Assembly: GCA_023853785.1 (NCBI GenBank)
Contig: JAJIRX010000195.1
Span: 62,001-126,000 of the forward strand
Source: Psilocybe azurescens
Taxonomy: Eukaryota > Basidiomycota > Agaricomycetes > Agaricales > Agrocybaceae
Direction of reading: 5' to 3'
Length of the DNA stretch: 64,000 bases
The notes below the pieces were generated by a model that was given only the letters and a program-made list of their open reading frames with translations, made no database searches and was not told where the DNA came from. A program made the position numbers and the translations under genes. Every line of letters starts with the position of its first letter. Positions within the stretch are counted from its first letter, which is position 1. This document shows, piece after piece, positions 36,958 through 47,667 of this stretch.

Positions 36958-37134
36958 CGACTACTAAATACAATGACACTCGACCGTACTGGACCTGATA
37001 ATGGCGCGTGTTATGTATCAATATTTGTATTGCTAACTTTGCTCGACGGTACAGTGCGTGGCAGCAGGACGTGTTATCAATGAAGAGTGCATTCACTATA
37101 CCTAAAAATGGACGATAGTTCTTTTGCCAGTAAC

Positions 37135-39309
37135 CTATGCCTTTCCGACAATGTCTTTCAGTTGGGTCTTGGGAATAGCTGCTGGGAATGCTTTCCGTGC
37201 CAAACGAGTCTGGGTTTTCTGCTCATATGCAAAGCCAAAGCTGATCAAGTCAAATTCTGAGAATGCAGTCCCGAAGAACGACAAGCCAATTGGTACACCA
37301 GGCGCAGGGTATACTGTTTGTGGGCCTGCAGATTGGATAGTCACATTATCAGGGTAGAACCCCAATGGTACTAGGGGATCCATAAATTAGAATTCGAAGG
37401 GCACACATGAATATAAGCTAGCTTGCCTGTAATGATGGGGTATCCAGCAAGGGCTAGAGGCACCAGAGTTAATGGGCATAACGGCACCTCTTTCGAGATA
37501 GACACTTACCTGCGGGAACCGTCGTGAACCCCGGAGCGGGCAACACAAGCGCGTCAAGGTTATGAGCCTTCAGCGCAGCGTCAATGCCACGAGTAGCTCC
37601 AAGTTCCACGTCAAATGCAAGTGATTGGAAAAATGTGGCATTGCGCCCTGAGGTTGCCTCGGATTCAATGAGACTTTGGGGAGCGGAAGTTAGCAGATGG
37701 TAAGTGCCACGCGAAGTAAGGTGAGGACTGACGTGTTCTGAGATGTGAAACCCTTGGGCTCTTCGAGTTCAGGGTTGGCGTTGTTGAAGACGATCAAGTC
37801 AGCCAAGCTGCGAACACCTGAAGGATTCTTCAACAAGGCTTCATAATAAGCGTCGAGTTCAATCTGTCCGCAAACGGGTTATTATCTCAGATGTCGGCAT
37901 AAGAAGTTTATCCCACCTTGAAGTCAACATCCAGCACAATAGTCTCATTGTTTGAGTTTACGATCTCATCTGCAGAAGGTAAATCCGCAGGATCCACCAC
38001 AGTAGCTCCCAAGCTTCTGATAGTGGCCAGGGCCTGTTCGAAAACGACGTTGACGAAAGGATCGTTTCCGCTGATACTGTCGTTGAGGAAGGCGTGACGT
38101 GGCACTCCAATTCGTTTCCCTTTCAAAGCGTTCTTGTTGAGAGCCTTTGTGAAATCAGGAACAACTCGTGGCTGGGCTAAAGTGAAGTTGTCGTTGGGGT
38201 CCTTCCCAGCAATGACAGATAAAACAATAGCTGCATCGGTCAAGGACCTTGTCATAGGGCCCACAGTATCCTGATGTTGCGAGATAGGAACAACTAATAG
38301 GGATACTTTGTGAGAAATGGGTCATAGACAGGAAATAAGAATACGCACCTCCTGCCCTCGAGGTCAGACCGACTGTAGGCTTGATACCAGCCAGGTTGTT
38401 GTTGCTGGAAGGACAGGTTATACTTCCGTCGGTTTCAGATCCCAAGGTGACAGCTGCAAGTCCAATGGAGGCTGCAATTCCAGATCCTGAAGAGGAACCG
38501 CAAGGATCGGCATTGACGAAGTACGCGTTCGTAGCTTGACCACCTCGGCCAGACCACCCCGAAGCCAAGTTACCTCTGAAGTGAGCAAATTCTGATAAAT
38601 TTGCCTTGCCTTTGAAACAAACCTTAAGTTTCTCAGCGTCTTATAAATCGGATACCAACGCACCCAGGATAATAGCACCTGCCTTCCGCAAGCGCTTCAC
38701 GACACCTGCGTCTTCTGGGACAACAGACCCAAGGAGACTGAATGAACCAGCGGTTGTGTTCAAACCTGAAGAATTCGACCATTTAAATTCGGTCTTTCGA
38801 ATTTGCATGACACTGCTAACCTTCAGATGCGATGGTTGCAATGTTATCCTAGAACACCTATCTATCATCTCATTCATGTTCGCAGTCACAAAAACGTACC
38901 TTCAATAATATAGGAATTCCATGTAATAGTGATCTCTTTCCCGTCTTCTTCCTCTCCTTATCCAACGCTGCTGCTTGTGCCAACGCAGATGGGTTCACCT
39001 CAAGAACGGCTCGAAGAGTAGGTCCTTTCAAGTTCACTTCGTCGATACGGGCAAAGTATGCCTGAAAACGAAACGATATTGCGATAAGGAAAGCAATGAC
39101 AAGCCAGATATGGCACGAACCTTCACCAAGTCGACACTAGTGAAGTGTCCTGCATCCAACCCCGCCTGTAATTCCAGAACAGATGCTTCGTATAGATCTG
39201 GGAACTGCACTGCAGCAGTAACATCTGTGCCGGTAGCTATGCCTCGTGCGATCTGTGTGCATGCGAGCACCGCGAGCAACACAGATATCCACCATTTAAC
39301 GACGGACAT
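37135..39309 (-). CDS. amidase-signature hydrolase, secreted or membrane-anchored
   Basis: Amidase-signature family enzyme (fatty-acid amide hydrolase/GatA fold) that hydrolyses amide bonds. The start at 39309 gives an N-terminal signal or anchor (KWWISVLLAVLACTQIARG). Next come ELQAGLDAGHFTSVDLVK and, in a short exon, GIPILLKDNI with the catalytic Lys. The core exon reads LASGWSGRGGQATNAYF, then DPCGSSSGSGIAASIGLAAV with the cis-Ser loop, and LGSETDGSITCPSS with the nucleophile Ser region. Later parts have VGPMTRSLTDAAIVLSVIAG and KGKRIGVPRHAF, and the C-terminal exon PIGLSFFGTAFSEFDLISFG, ending at 37135. The Lys-cisSer-Ser triad is therefore complete. About seven introns are present and the frame is unbroken. 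Substrate cannot be inferred. Confidence 0.9.
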
Positions 39310-40000
39310 GATGGGCTCGCTTTTGTGCTTTGGTTTAACTTGAACAATAGATTTCTGGGAATCCTGTTGATTGATAAGTTTGCTTCAGCTAAGAAAGTTT
39401 CGAAACTTGAAGCACCTTATTTTTACCGTCCATTATGAGTGGGGCTTTTGTACTTCGCAGAGTCGATAACGCGATCGACTTGCATGAGGTGGAGCACGTC
39501 GTGAGCCGATAAGAGAACAGCTAGCTATAGGGACTTTGACCCCACGCATTCGTTCTGAACACATGTACATGTGAATCTTCATCAAGGGAAAATGGCAGAA
39601 TTGCCAACAAAAGCGTTCAAAAGGCGCAGCACGTGATGTACACTTTGAGTCTCTGCCGAAAGAAAGGTCATGCAATCAGGTTCGAAGGCCACTGTTGGGA
39701 AATTGTAATGATTCTAGGAGATAAGTCAGCCATCTTCTTGTTCTTCCAAAGTATTTTGCCACGTAAAAATAAACAACTTGCTGGATATTCGAAGGCCACT
39801 ACGGCCAAGCGGCTCGTTTCCAGGTCGCCAAAAGATGAAGGATTGAATATATATAAAGGTGAAAGGGCAGATACAGGGTGTGTATACGCATTGGAATCGC
39901 ATGTAAATGCAGTGAGTTCAATTAAAAATCAAAAGGACCCGGAAATAGCTTTTCTAATCTTCCGATGTAGGTTGCAGAAGCTAGATGAATCAATAGTTGA
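39310..40000. other. intergenic; one unassigned open frame
   Basis: A plus-strand frame at 39633-40016 (127 codons) has no family resemblance and runs into the 3' end of the phosphatase-like gene. A TATATAAAGG at about 39847 lies inside it. The left part is the amidase promoter side. I do not call a gene. Confidence 0.35.
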
Positions 40001-41050
40001 TCAGCATAGAGACTGAGAATGAGAGAAATATAAGTCAAACCTAAGTGGATCTCTCCGCACTTTGATGGACTGCCGTTTTTGGGACAGTCTCAGCAAAATT
40101 GCGCTCGGCGTGGGAGTAGCAGGATCTGGTACGATGACAGTTGTAGTATAATATAGATTGGGGAATCGTGTAAAGCTCGGTGGTGGAGCAAATTCTGTCG
40201 TTGGTAAGATATTAAGGGGTGTAGCGAACGTAGATTGGTCGCCTGTGAGCGAAGGTATCACATCTGGCGTCGGGTCTATTCCAGTTCCATTATCGACCCG
40301 TGGACAATTTTGGAATGTCTGGGATACGAAAATACCATTGCGCAGTGTGAATATTGAATCAGGCCTATTGTTATAGGCGGTCACATCGGTGGAGATCCCG
40401 TTATCAGGTTTAAAAACTTACTGATCTTGAGGTAAGTTACGCAGTGAGAATTCACGAAGCAGGTTGTCGAAATAAGTCGCATCCTGTTCGTACACTCGCT
40501 CTCAGATAAGGGACGCAATTCCGACAAGTGAGGGAAGACTACCCAAACGACAAGGATACTCCTCTTGCTGCTAGAAGAGAAAGCCAATATTTTCGACTTG
40601 ACGCAATTTTGGGAATCCACTGCTTGACTGTAGACAAAAGAAGGTGACGTTTAGAAGGTGTGACAAATGTACTGCGATGATTGTGTTACCAAGACGTGTC
40701 GACAGTGAGGTCAAGAGATAAAGCCAATGGTTCTGCCGTTTGAATGGAAGTTTGACAAGCGGGTGATTGCGAACTATTTGTGCAAGATATAATCAAACCG
40801 ATATCATGGGAAGAATCATGGCCAAAGAACTGAAGATCGAAGTTTAGCGCATGCGAGACCATGAAGGCGTATCACATACGGTAGGGAGACAATTGGTGGC
40901 CCTCAACCGCCCTTCGTCAGAAAGATTTCCTGAATCAGGCCCTGTTTCCGCGTTTCTGATGATATAAACAGGATTTTGCACATTTTGAGAGAAGGCCGCA
41001 ATGGACCAGAACGACAACACGAAAAACAGGATTTTGGTTGCCTCAGACAT
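40001..41050 (-). CDS. secreted histidine-phosphatase-like protein, copy 2
   Basis: Paralogue of the gene at 21749-22657. The start at 41050 reads MSEATKILFFVLSFWSIAAF, a signal peptide, then NPVYIIRNAETGPDSGNLSD and EGRLRATNCLPT. The active-site position again reads R-N-A instead of R-H-G/A, so the phosphate-accepting His is Asn. Following exons give DIGLIISCTNSS, ACQTSIQTAEPLALSLDLTV, a Cys-rich link, SKRSILVVW joined to DATYFDNLLREFSL, and DSIFTLRNGIFVSQTFQNCP. The last part is Pro/Thr-rich and ends at TGA 40001-40003. Five introns splice in phase, with donors GTAACA, GTAGTC and GTAAGT among them, so this copy seems intact. The order of blocks matches copy 1, which supports both models. 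A non-enzymatic secreted or cell-wall role is conceivable. Confidence 0.7.
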
Positions 41051-41689
41051 AGAGGGAATGGAGAAAGGACAGACGTCAAATGAATGGAAGAGGTTGGACT
41101 TGTGGAACGCGTCGCCTTATGCATGCGTATAAGCCTATTTTCTTATATAGCCGCGTTTCAGAGGCTATAATGTAAAAGCCTATTATTTACGCATCTGTGG
41201 ACGTTGAGCGGACAAATGCGGGGAATCAAGCTTTCGCCGCGTTGGAAGACGACAGGCACCGGGCTGTAGAGAAACGCACAGTAGATCAGACCTAGTAAGA
41301 CCCTTTGCACCTCAAAATGCGGCGTTAAATCAAGTCAAAATAGCCCTAGAAGCTGTCATGCCCAGCATGTTAGCCGGTGTACAGACCCCACAGTACAGCT
41401 CCAGAGGTAAATATATCCACGACGCAGAACATAGCACCGCAATACCACTATGAAGAGAGGAATGAAGATGGTCGTTCGTTTCAGGAGACATTTACTAGTG
41501 AAAAATGCGGTGCGGTCGGAGCTTGAAAAGAAATATGAGAGAAAAGGAGATATTTGTGTATATTTGTAATCTTATCAGGACGATACCGTCACTTGGACGC
41601 CGCGTGCTCAGGTCAATGGAGCCAGATAATCCAACGGTGCAGCGCTCAACGTGCATTCATCCCATATTCAAGCATACTGACCATCTACA
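41051..41689. other. divergent promoter region
   Basis: The 640 bp between the phosphatase-like gene (minus) and URC4 (plus) would hold both promoters. No clear TATA box or repeat stands out and no gene is seen. Confidence 0.4.
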
Positions 41690-43315
41690 ATGAATCTCGG
41701 AACTTCCATACCAGCCTCCCAAACTGCTGCATATCTGCGGACATTACCTGCCATTCGAGAACGGTGTGGTCGCGTTCACACTCTAGCAAAAGAAGGGAAG
41801 CTGGAGTACTTTGAATACCACCCTGAAAAGGAGGTGAATGTCGCTAAGTTCTGTGTAGAACTTATGAAGGTCCGTGTTATTTATCTTCAATACATTCTTA
41901 ATCCCGATCAGCTTTGACAGCGAGACTATGGCGAAGATTTTGCCAGTGTATGTCGTATTTCTGAGCAACCCCTAACTTGCCCCCCTGATCCGACCATAGA
42001 TCAACCCACATGGCCGATGGAGGCACCTTGACTCAGGAATTGAACGTGTCAAGCCTCTGATCGAAAAATGGGCAGCTCATCCCACGAACGCGCCCGATCT
42101 GAAGGAGCAGGCACGGAGAACAATAGATCTTTTGTGGTCTCTGTTTTGCTAGATGCCGGCGCTGGAAATTCCTGGTCGTACAGGGAGTCTAGCACTGGGC
42201 TGACTTTCTCCAGGTCTGAGGGTCTAGGTGTCGCAAGTGTCCATATGTTCGAATCGGGCATCTTTTCAAGTGACCCAGAACAACCATACAGAGTAGACGG
42301 TGCGTGTTTTGAGGCCGTTCAAGGAGGGTGACGATGTTGAATTTCCTTACAGCCGTTGGTCTGGAGAAAGTGACGCCAGAGAATACAGCGGTTGCCATGC
42401 AAGTGAGCGATTCTAACCCGATGGTCGGGATCGAAGGCCGTGCCTCTCTGTTGTCGAACCTTGGGAAAGCCCTCAAGGCCAGCCCAGAATTCTTTGGCAC
42501 TGACGGGAGACCAGGAAATATCATTGGTACGAGACGTCCTCCACATGAAGTTGTGTTGTATCTCATATTTTGCTTAGACTTTCTCGAAAAGGAATCTAAC
42601 CTTGATGGCGAAACACGTGTAGTCCCGATCGCTGCTTTATGGCAAGCTTTGGTTGATGGCCTCAATCCTATCTGGCCTTCTCGTATTTCTCTTGCAGGTG
42701 TCTCCCTGGGAGACGTTTGGCCTTCCCCCTTCTCTGAAGGCTTCCATTCCTCATTCTGTAGAAGGCGATGACCTCGTTCCTTTCCACAAGCTCACCATGT
42801 GGTTGACGTACAGCCTAGTTGAGGTACTAGAGAAGAACCTCAAGTGGCGCTTATATGGTCTCGAAGATATGACAGGACTTCCAGAATACAGAAATGGTAT
42901 GCCACTTGCTGCGTCTCCATATCACTCATACATAAACTTCTTCAATCGCCCCAGGAGGACTCCTCGTCGATCTCGGTGTCTTGACACTCAAACCTGGCGC
43001 ACTTCCAAAGGATCCTAAAACGGGACTCCCGCACGCAGCACCTACCCATCCGGCTATTGTTGAATGGCGAGCCATGACGGTCATCGAACTGTAAGTGTCT
43101 ACTGTACTCTTTAACAAACGCAAATAAAGAGCTTTCGCAGTGATCGCATCGCCGACCTTATCCGCTTAGAACTCGGGTTGAATGCCACCCAGCTCACTCT
43201 TGCTCAGGTCCTCGAAGGCGCCACCTGGAAGGGTGGCCGCGAGATTGCAAAAATCAAGCGCCCAGAGACTGGTGGACCGCCTATCGAAATTGAGAGCGAC
43301 GGAACTATATTTTAA
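41690..43315 (+). CDS. URC4: DUF1688 protein, uracil catabolism URC4
   Basis: DUF1688 protein; URC4 (URG3 in some ascomycetes) is required with Urc1 for the oxidative fungal uracil-degradation pathway, exact reaction unresolved. The ATG at 41690 opens AAYLRTLPAIRERCGRVHTL, followed across an intron by IPPHGRWRHLDSGIERV, then LLDAGAGNSWSYRESSTGL, VHMFESGIFSSDPEQPYRVD, GIEGRASLLSNLGKALK, DGRPGNII and DDLVPFHKLTMWLTYSLVEV. The last exon ends RPETGGPPIEIESDGTIF at TAA 43313-43315, the usual C-terminus. Two frame changes occur, at the T4 run 42130-42133 (one base short) and the C5 run 42725-42729 (one base long). Conserved text continues on both sides of each, and everything else is well kept, so I regard these as sequence errors rather than true inactivation. 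Confidence 0.85.
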
Positions 43316-43913
43316 GCACAATTTGCTGATCCATGCACGCCCAGAAATGCCATATCAACCCATACAAATCTAGACGGCGGATACTTAGCTTGTGTCAGCT
43401 CTACAACCCTCAGCACTCAGTGCTTTAAGAGCCGCCGTCACCGTGACTCATCATCGCCCATCTTTTTACCATCTGATTCATCCTTCAATTCGACTCCGTC
43501 TGTTCCTTGGAAATGGAGATGATGTCTATCCGAACGTGAATGTCAACGCGAACGACTGTATATGATCAATTACAGGGTAGGTATGGGCGTTTTTTCACAT
43601 GCTTGTTCAAGTGGTCGACAATAATCGTCAAATGAATAGTAAGATTAAGGTTGAGACTTTGTAACGCCCTCTGGTCAGTATGTGAGTAAAGTCTGCCGGT
43701 CTATTATGTAGAAAAGCACTGTCACGAGACTTACGACATCCGATACCGAGAGCAAGAGTGAGCAAATCTTATCGTTACAATTGTCAAAAATAGAGCTATA
43801 TGCTAGGGTAAAAGCTGAAATACCATAGCTATGAAAGGCAGTCCCAGTAATAATCCAGAGGCTTTCTTATAGCAACAAGTCAAAATCCTTGTCACTCTGA
43901 TTGTGATTAAAGA
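43316..43913. other. intergenic between convergent genes
   Basis: Shared 3' flank of URC4 and the first type I kinase-like gene. No coding sequence, repeat or RNA gene is recognised. Confidence 0.45.
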
Positions 43914-46180
43914 CTATTCGTGAATCTCGTCTCCGTCGCTGATCCCGTCCCCAACATCCATTTCTCCGCTGTCCCCCTCCCCGCCTCCAGCCTCTTCGTC
44001 TTCGTCTTCATACTCGATGACTCTCGTCCATCCTATTGTGGACATAAGTTCTGTTACTTCGCGGTCATATTGATTGGGATGAGTGTCGATATCATATATA
44101 CCACAATCAAAATCAACTATGAAAGGTTCTCCGTTATTGTTGATCATCAAGTTGTCAATTCGAAGATCATCGTGAAGGATATGTGCGCTATGGATTCCTT
44201 TCAACACTTCCACAAATGCATCACTAAAGGACGGTCAGACAACGTACATCGTGTAGAATGATGAGACATACCACTCTTCCTCTGATGTGTCCACGGAATC
44301 GTTGATTTTGACGGCCAGGTTTTGCTCGATGGCACGGTCTCGAAGGGACATTCCCGCGTCGTCCATGATCATAATCATAGCTCCTGTTTCCATGTCGTGA
44401 AAGAGGCCATGAACGCCGATAATACCATAAGTCACACCCGCGGCCGCCAACCGTTTGTATGATTGATACTCTTGGATTATTCGTTCTTTCTTGAGATCAA
44501 TTGCCAATTTGAGAATTAAATTACGCTGATACCTGGTGCCCGAATCTAGTTCGATCTCAACTGTTATTCTGTAAATTAGGCCCACGGCACCATCTCCAAC
44601 GTAATCGTTATTTGCTGTCACCGAAATATAGCTTGCCGGTGGATACGTTGGCTTGCGTTTGAAGATGTATCGCTCATTGTTGAAAGGCCTCGAAACACAC
44701 GATGGCTCCATGCGCTGGAATGACGAAGGCGCGGGCGACTGAAGAAACCCATAGTTAAGATAGAGGAGTACTAGATCCCGTTTTGCTAACTCGTTATCGA
44801 ATGCCTAGTGATTGTATCTTAGAAATATGTGGACGAGGTACGATATGTGGCGAACCTTTTATCCATCTCGAGAGAGGTGACTTCCAGTTCAGGGTTTAGT
44901 TTCCGTCGCTTCCTTCTGGTCGCCTTATCCTTCATACTGTTATAGTGAGCGGGATTCGTTGATAGCTCCTTACGCTTAAAAGGACGTGGAACGGAAATTT
45001 CCTTCTGATCCAACATGGCCATTCGATCTTTAGTGGCAGCCAGAACAAGACCAAGATGCATCTGACAGTAGCCGGGATCCTTCCACTGGGCGGGATTGAT
45101 CAAGTCTGAGAGGTAGAGAGTTTGACTTTCACGATGTCGGATGCCAATCCTTTCGAGCCTGCCGCAACTAAACACTATGAACGTGGCGTCAGTCTCCACT
45201 GCTCTAGCCCACGCCTGTAAAAATTAAATACAGTCCAAACTTGTAAATGATAATTATACAAGACCTACCTTTTGTATAAAATGGTGGGCGTTTACCCTGT
45301 ATTGCAATTCACGGCCTTGAGTTTTTCGTAGAGGAGCCACGACCTTACGCTTTTTGGTGGTAGTGTTCAGAGATGTGGTTTCTTTCCGAGAGGACGGCTT
45401 TGCGTGCTTCAAGACGGCTAGAGACGGAAAAAAGGCTTTGATAAGAGGAGAGTCAAGAGGTCGCGATGATGCCAAAGTTGCTGAGGCGCCTTTAACCGTC
45501 GGAATCTCCCACTTGAATTGCTGGCAAGGGCCCATACTCTCCAGCAAAACCTCAGCCTCTTTCGTCTTCATGTAAAATTCGTAGTTAAAGATCGTTGGAA
45601 GACCACTAAGCTTGTTAATAATTGGAATAACCCAATCTTCCAGGATCTGAGATGTTTCAGGTGGGATTTCGTAATCCCCTTCCCCGGTATCTGTCTCCTT
45701 GGGCTTGAGAACGGCAGTGTCGCCGAAGCGGTTGAAGGAGTAGTCAATGTGTGTATACCAATCCATACGGGACATTATGAAGGAGAACCAGTCTGGATCA
45801 TCTGGATTGAAAAGCAACCTCGAGGCATATGCATTGCATGGACGAGCTATATGCACGAAATGATACTCTGCCACATTTTGGGAAGTCCGACCCCATATTG
45901 GATAGTTTCTCTGATTTCGCCAAGAGTGAATGAAATGGTGCCCTGCTGCAGTAAACTGCCTGATCGTATCCTCGCAGATTCTGCCGAGCTCTTTTGGAAT
46001 CCATGGGGCATGTTTGATGCTCTTTAGCTGTAGAGTTGCAGTAATGTGTCGGTCAAAGAAGATGAGAGGGTGGCGTGGCTTCGGACGATCGGAACTATCG
46101 GGATAACGTTCTTCGGTCTCGTAGTTCGTATTTAGAAACCGTTTTAGTTGAGGCGCAAAGGGATCAGTATCTGGGAGCAT
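43914..46180 (-). CDS. type I two-domain kinase-like protein, copy A
   Basis: About 700 residues in at least four exons. Exon 1 (46180 to about 45266) starts MLPDTDPFAPQLKRFLNTNY and holds a region of unknown fold with LIFFDRHITATLQLKSIK and IFNYEFYMKTKEAE. Exon 2 reads TDATFIVFSCGRLERIGIRH and a basic stretch, KDKATRRKRRKLNPE, that looks like a bipartite nuclear signal. The last exons form a kinase-like domain: a Gly-rich loop at VGDGAVGLIYRI, Lys in LILKLAI, Glu in IIQEYQSYKRL, catalytic loop HDDLRIDNLMI and metal motif VDFD. A Glu/Asp-rich tail ends at 43914. All catalytic positions of a kinase are present, but the family is none of the standard groups. The donor after exon 2 lacks one G (CC at 44855-44856 on the plus strand, CCC in copy B), which shifts phase. 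This is either a real break before the kinase domain or a sequence error. It is head-to-head with 47668-50116. Confidence 0.7.
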
Positions 46181-47667
46181 GATTCGGTAGCTTGGCCACT
46201 ATGTAAGGAAGGTCCCATAATAAGGGAGAAATGCAAACAGCAGACGCCTAGGCAAAATGCACTCACCAGGGAATGTCGAAAGAAAAGGTTCAACTGTGTA
46301 TGTAAAGGTATAGACCGGGAAAGTTGTTATCGTCTCAAGTGAACCACTGTGAAGCTCATTGTAGACTCAAAATCAACATACCACGTGATTTTACGCAACC
46401 CGTACTCTAATTTTAGATCAGCCCGAGACCAATTTGGGCAGAAGTTAGGCAGAAGTACGGTTAAGTAATATCGACAAATTAGATCAACTATTTCAATAGG
46501 ACACACATTTGCTTCTTGCTCAATTGCTCGAATCTTTCTGATTATATTTCAGGGCCCACTTTGTATCCATGACAGGCTGGTGAGGATTTCAACCTCAAAA
46601 CGAATCTGCTGCGTTCTTCTTATATCGTGATTCGTAGGGCGTACCACATATATCGGGTCTGTCCAGGAGAGACTAGCCGTGTCCTAGGTTTGCAGACTAT
46701 ACTCCGACAAGTAAGTACTGATCTACATATATCATGTCAAAGTTTTTGCCGCACTTGTGTGATTATTTTTGCTGATGCCAATTCGTATTATTTAATAACT
46801 GTGCCGATAATTGCCGCACTTAGGCACATTGTGTGCGTCTACTTACTGCCAGTGTGTACAATGCTTCTCAATCTGATGGATTCAAATCCGATATCTTGGA
46901 TCCTCTTTTTCTGTCAGAAAATGGGGAAATGGTCGAGCCCCATTGCAATCAGCGCGTCCTTTCACATCGAATAATATAGAATCTTGATGTAGCCCGCCAC
47001 ACAAGTGTGTGGGTTGTGTTCTTGATCGCTCTGTCGAGATCGAGCTTACACAGAACTTTGGAAATTTTCTAATCATATATACATGGGAAAACAGCAATAC
47101 TTATCGGACAGGTGTGTAAGATAACTGCCGTGAACATAGCATTTACGTCAATTTTTATGACAATGTCCTTGTCGCCCTTGAGCCCACAATTGGAGCGTTA
47201 TGCTTTCTGACATGCGAATCTTCAGCGGCATTTTCATTACTACGATTTCCTTCTCTTCTGTCATGATATGGATTGTGGTATTAAAATATCAAGAGCTAAT
47301 GAAATCAAACCAAAGAGTTGACCTCCGTTAGTGCTTGATATGGCTCTTCTCTACTTCCTTTTGTCCCTTCAATGATGGTCAGATAACTATCTGTTGATAT
47401 CCGAGACCCGACAATTGGGTGGGATTTTTGTTCTTTAAATTGGAAGATATGTATACGATTATCGGTCCGCATGCGTTGCAGAAGTCTTATCCAGGGATCA
47501 TCTGTGAGACTTGTCAAGCGCTTATGGAGCAAGAGATATGTCAATGAGCTTAGTATCTCACGAATGCCACAAACGGGAGAAATCTAAGAGGCAGGTATAA
47601 AGGAAGTATTCGACCATGAACGCTTGTACCGAACACAGCCCATAGGCATCCTGTCGTCTGGCAACAG
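46181..47667. promoter_or_regulatory. shared divergent upstream region of the first pair
   Basis: This 1.5 kb separates type I copy A from its type II partner. Near the type I side is CATACCACGTGATT (E-box CACGTG at 46382-46387). Near the type II side are blocks also found upstream of the second type II gene: ATCCGAGACCCGACAA at 47398, ATCGGTCCG and CGTTG, AGAAGTC at 47461-47486, TCTCACGAATG at 47556-47566, and TATAAA at 47596-47601. A 115-codon plus-strand frame at 46627-46974 has hydrophobic stretches but no known relatives that I can name, and I do not call it a gene. Confidence 0.55.

Noticed and set aside
41690..43315. URC4 called as a pseudogene because of two frameshifts
   Set aside because: Conserved text continues on both sides of each break, both breaks lie in homopolymers, and the same kind of break occurs in CSE1. 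A sequence error is more likely.
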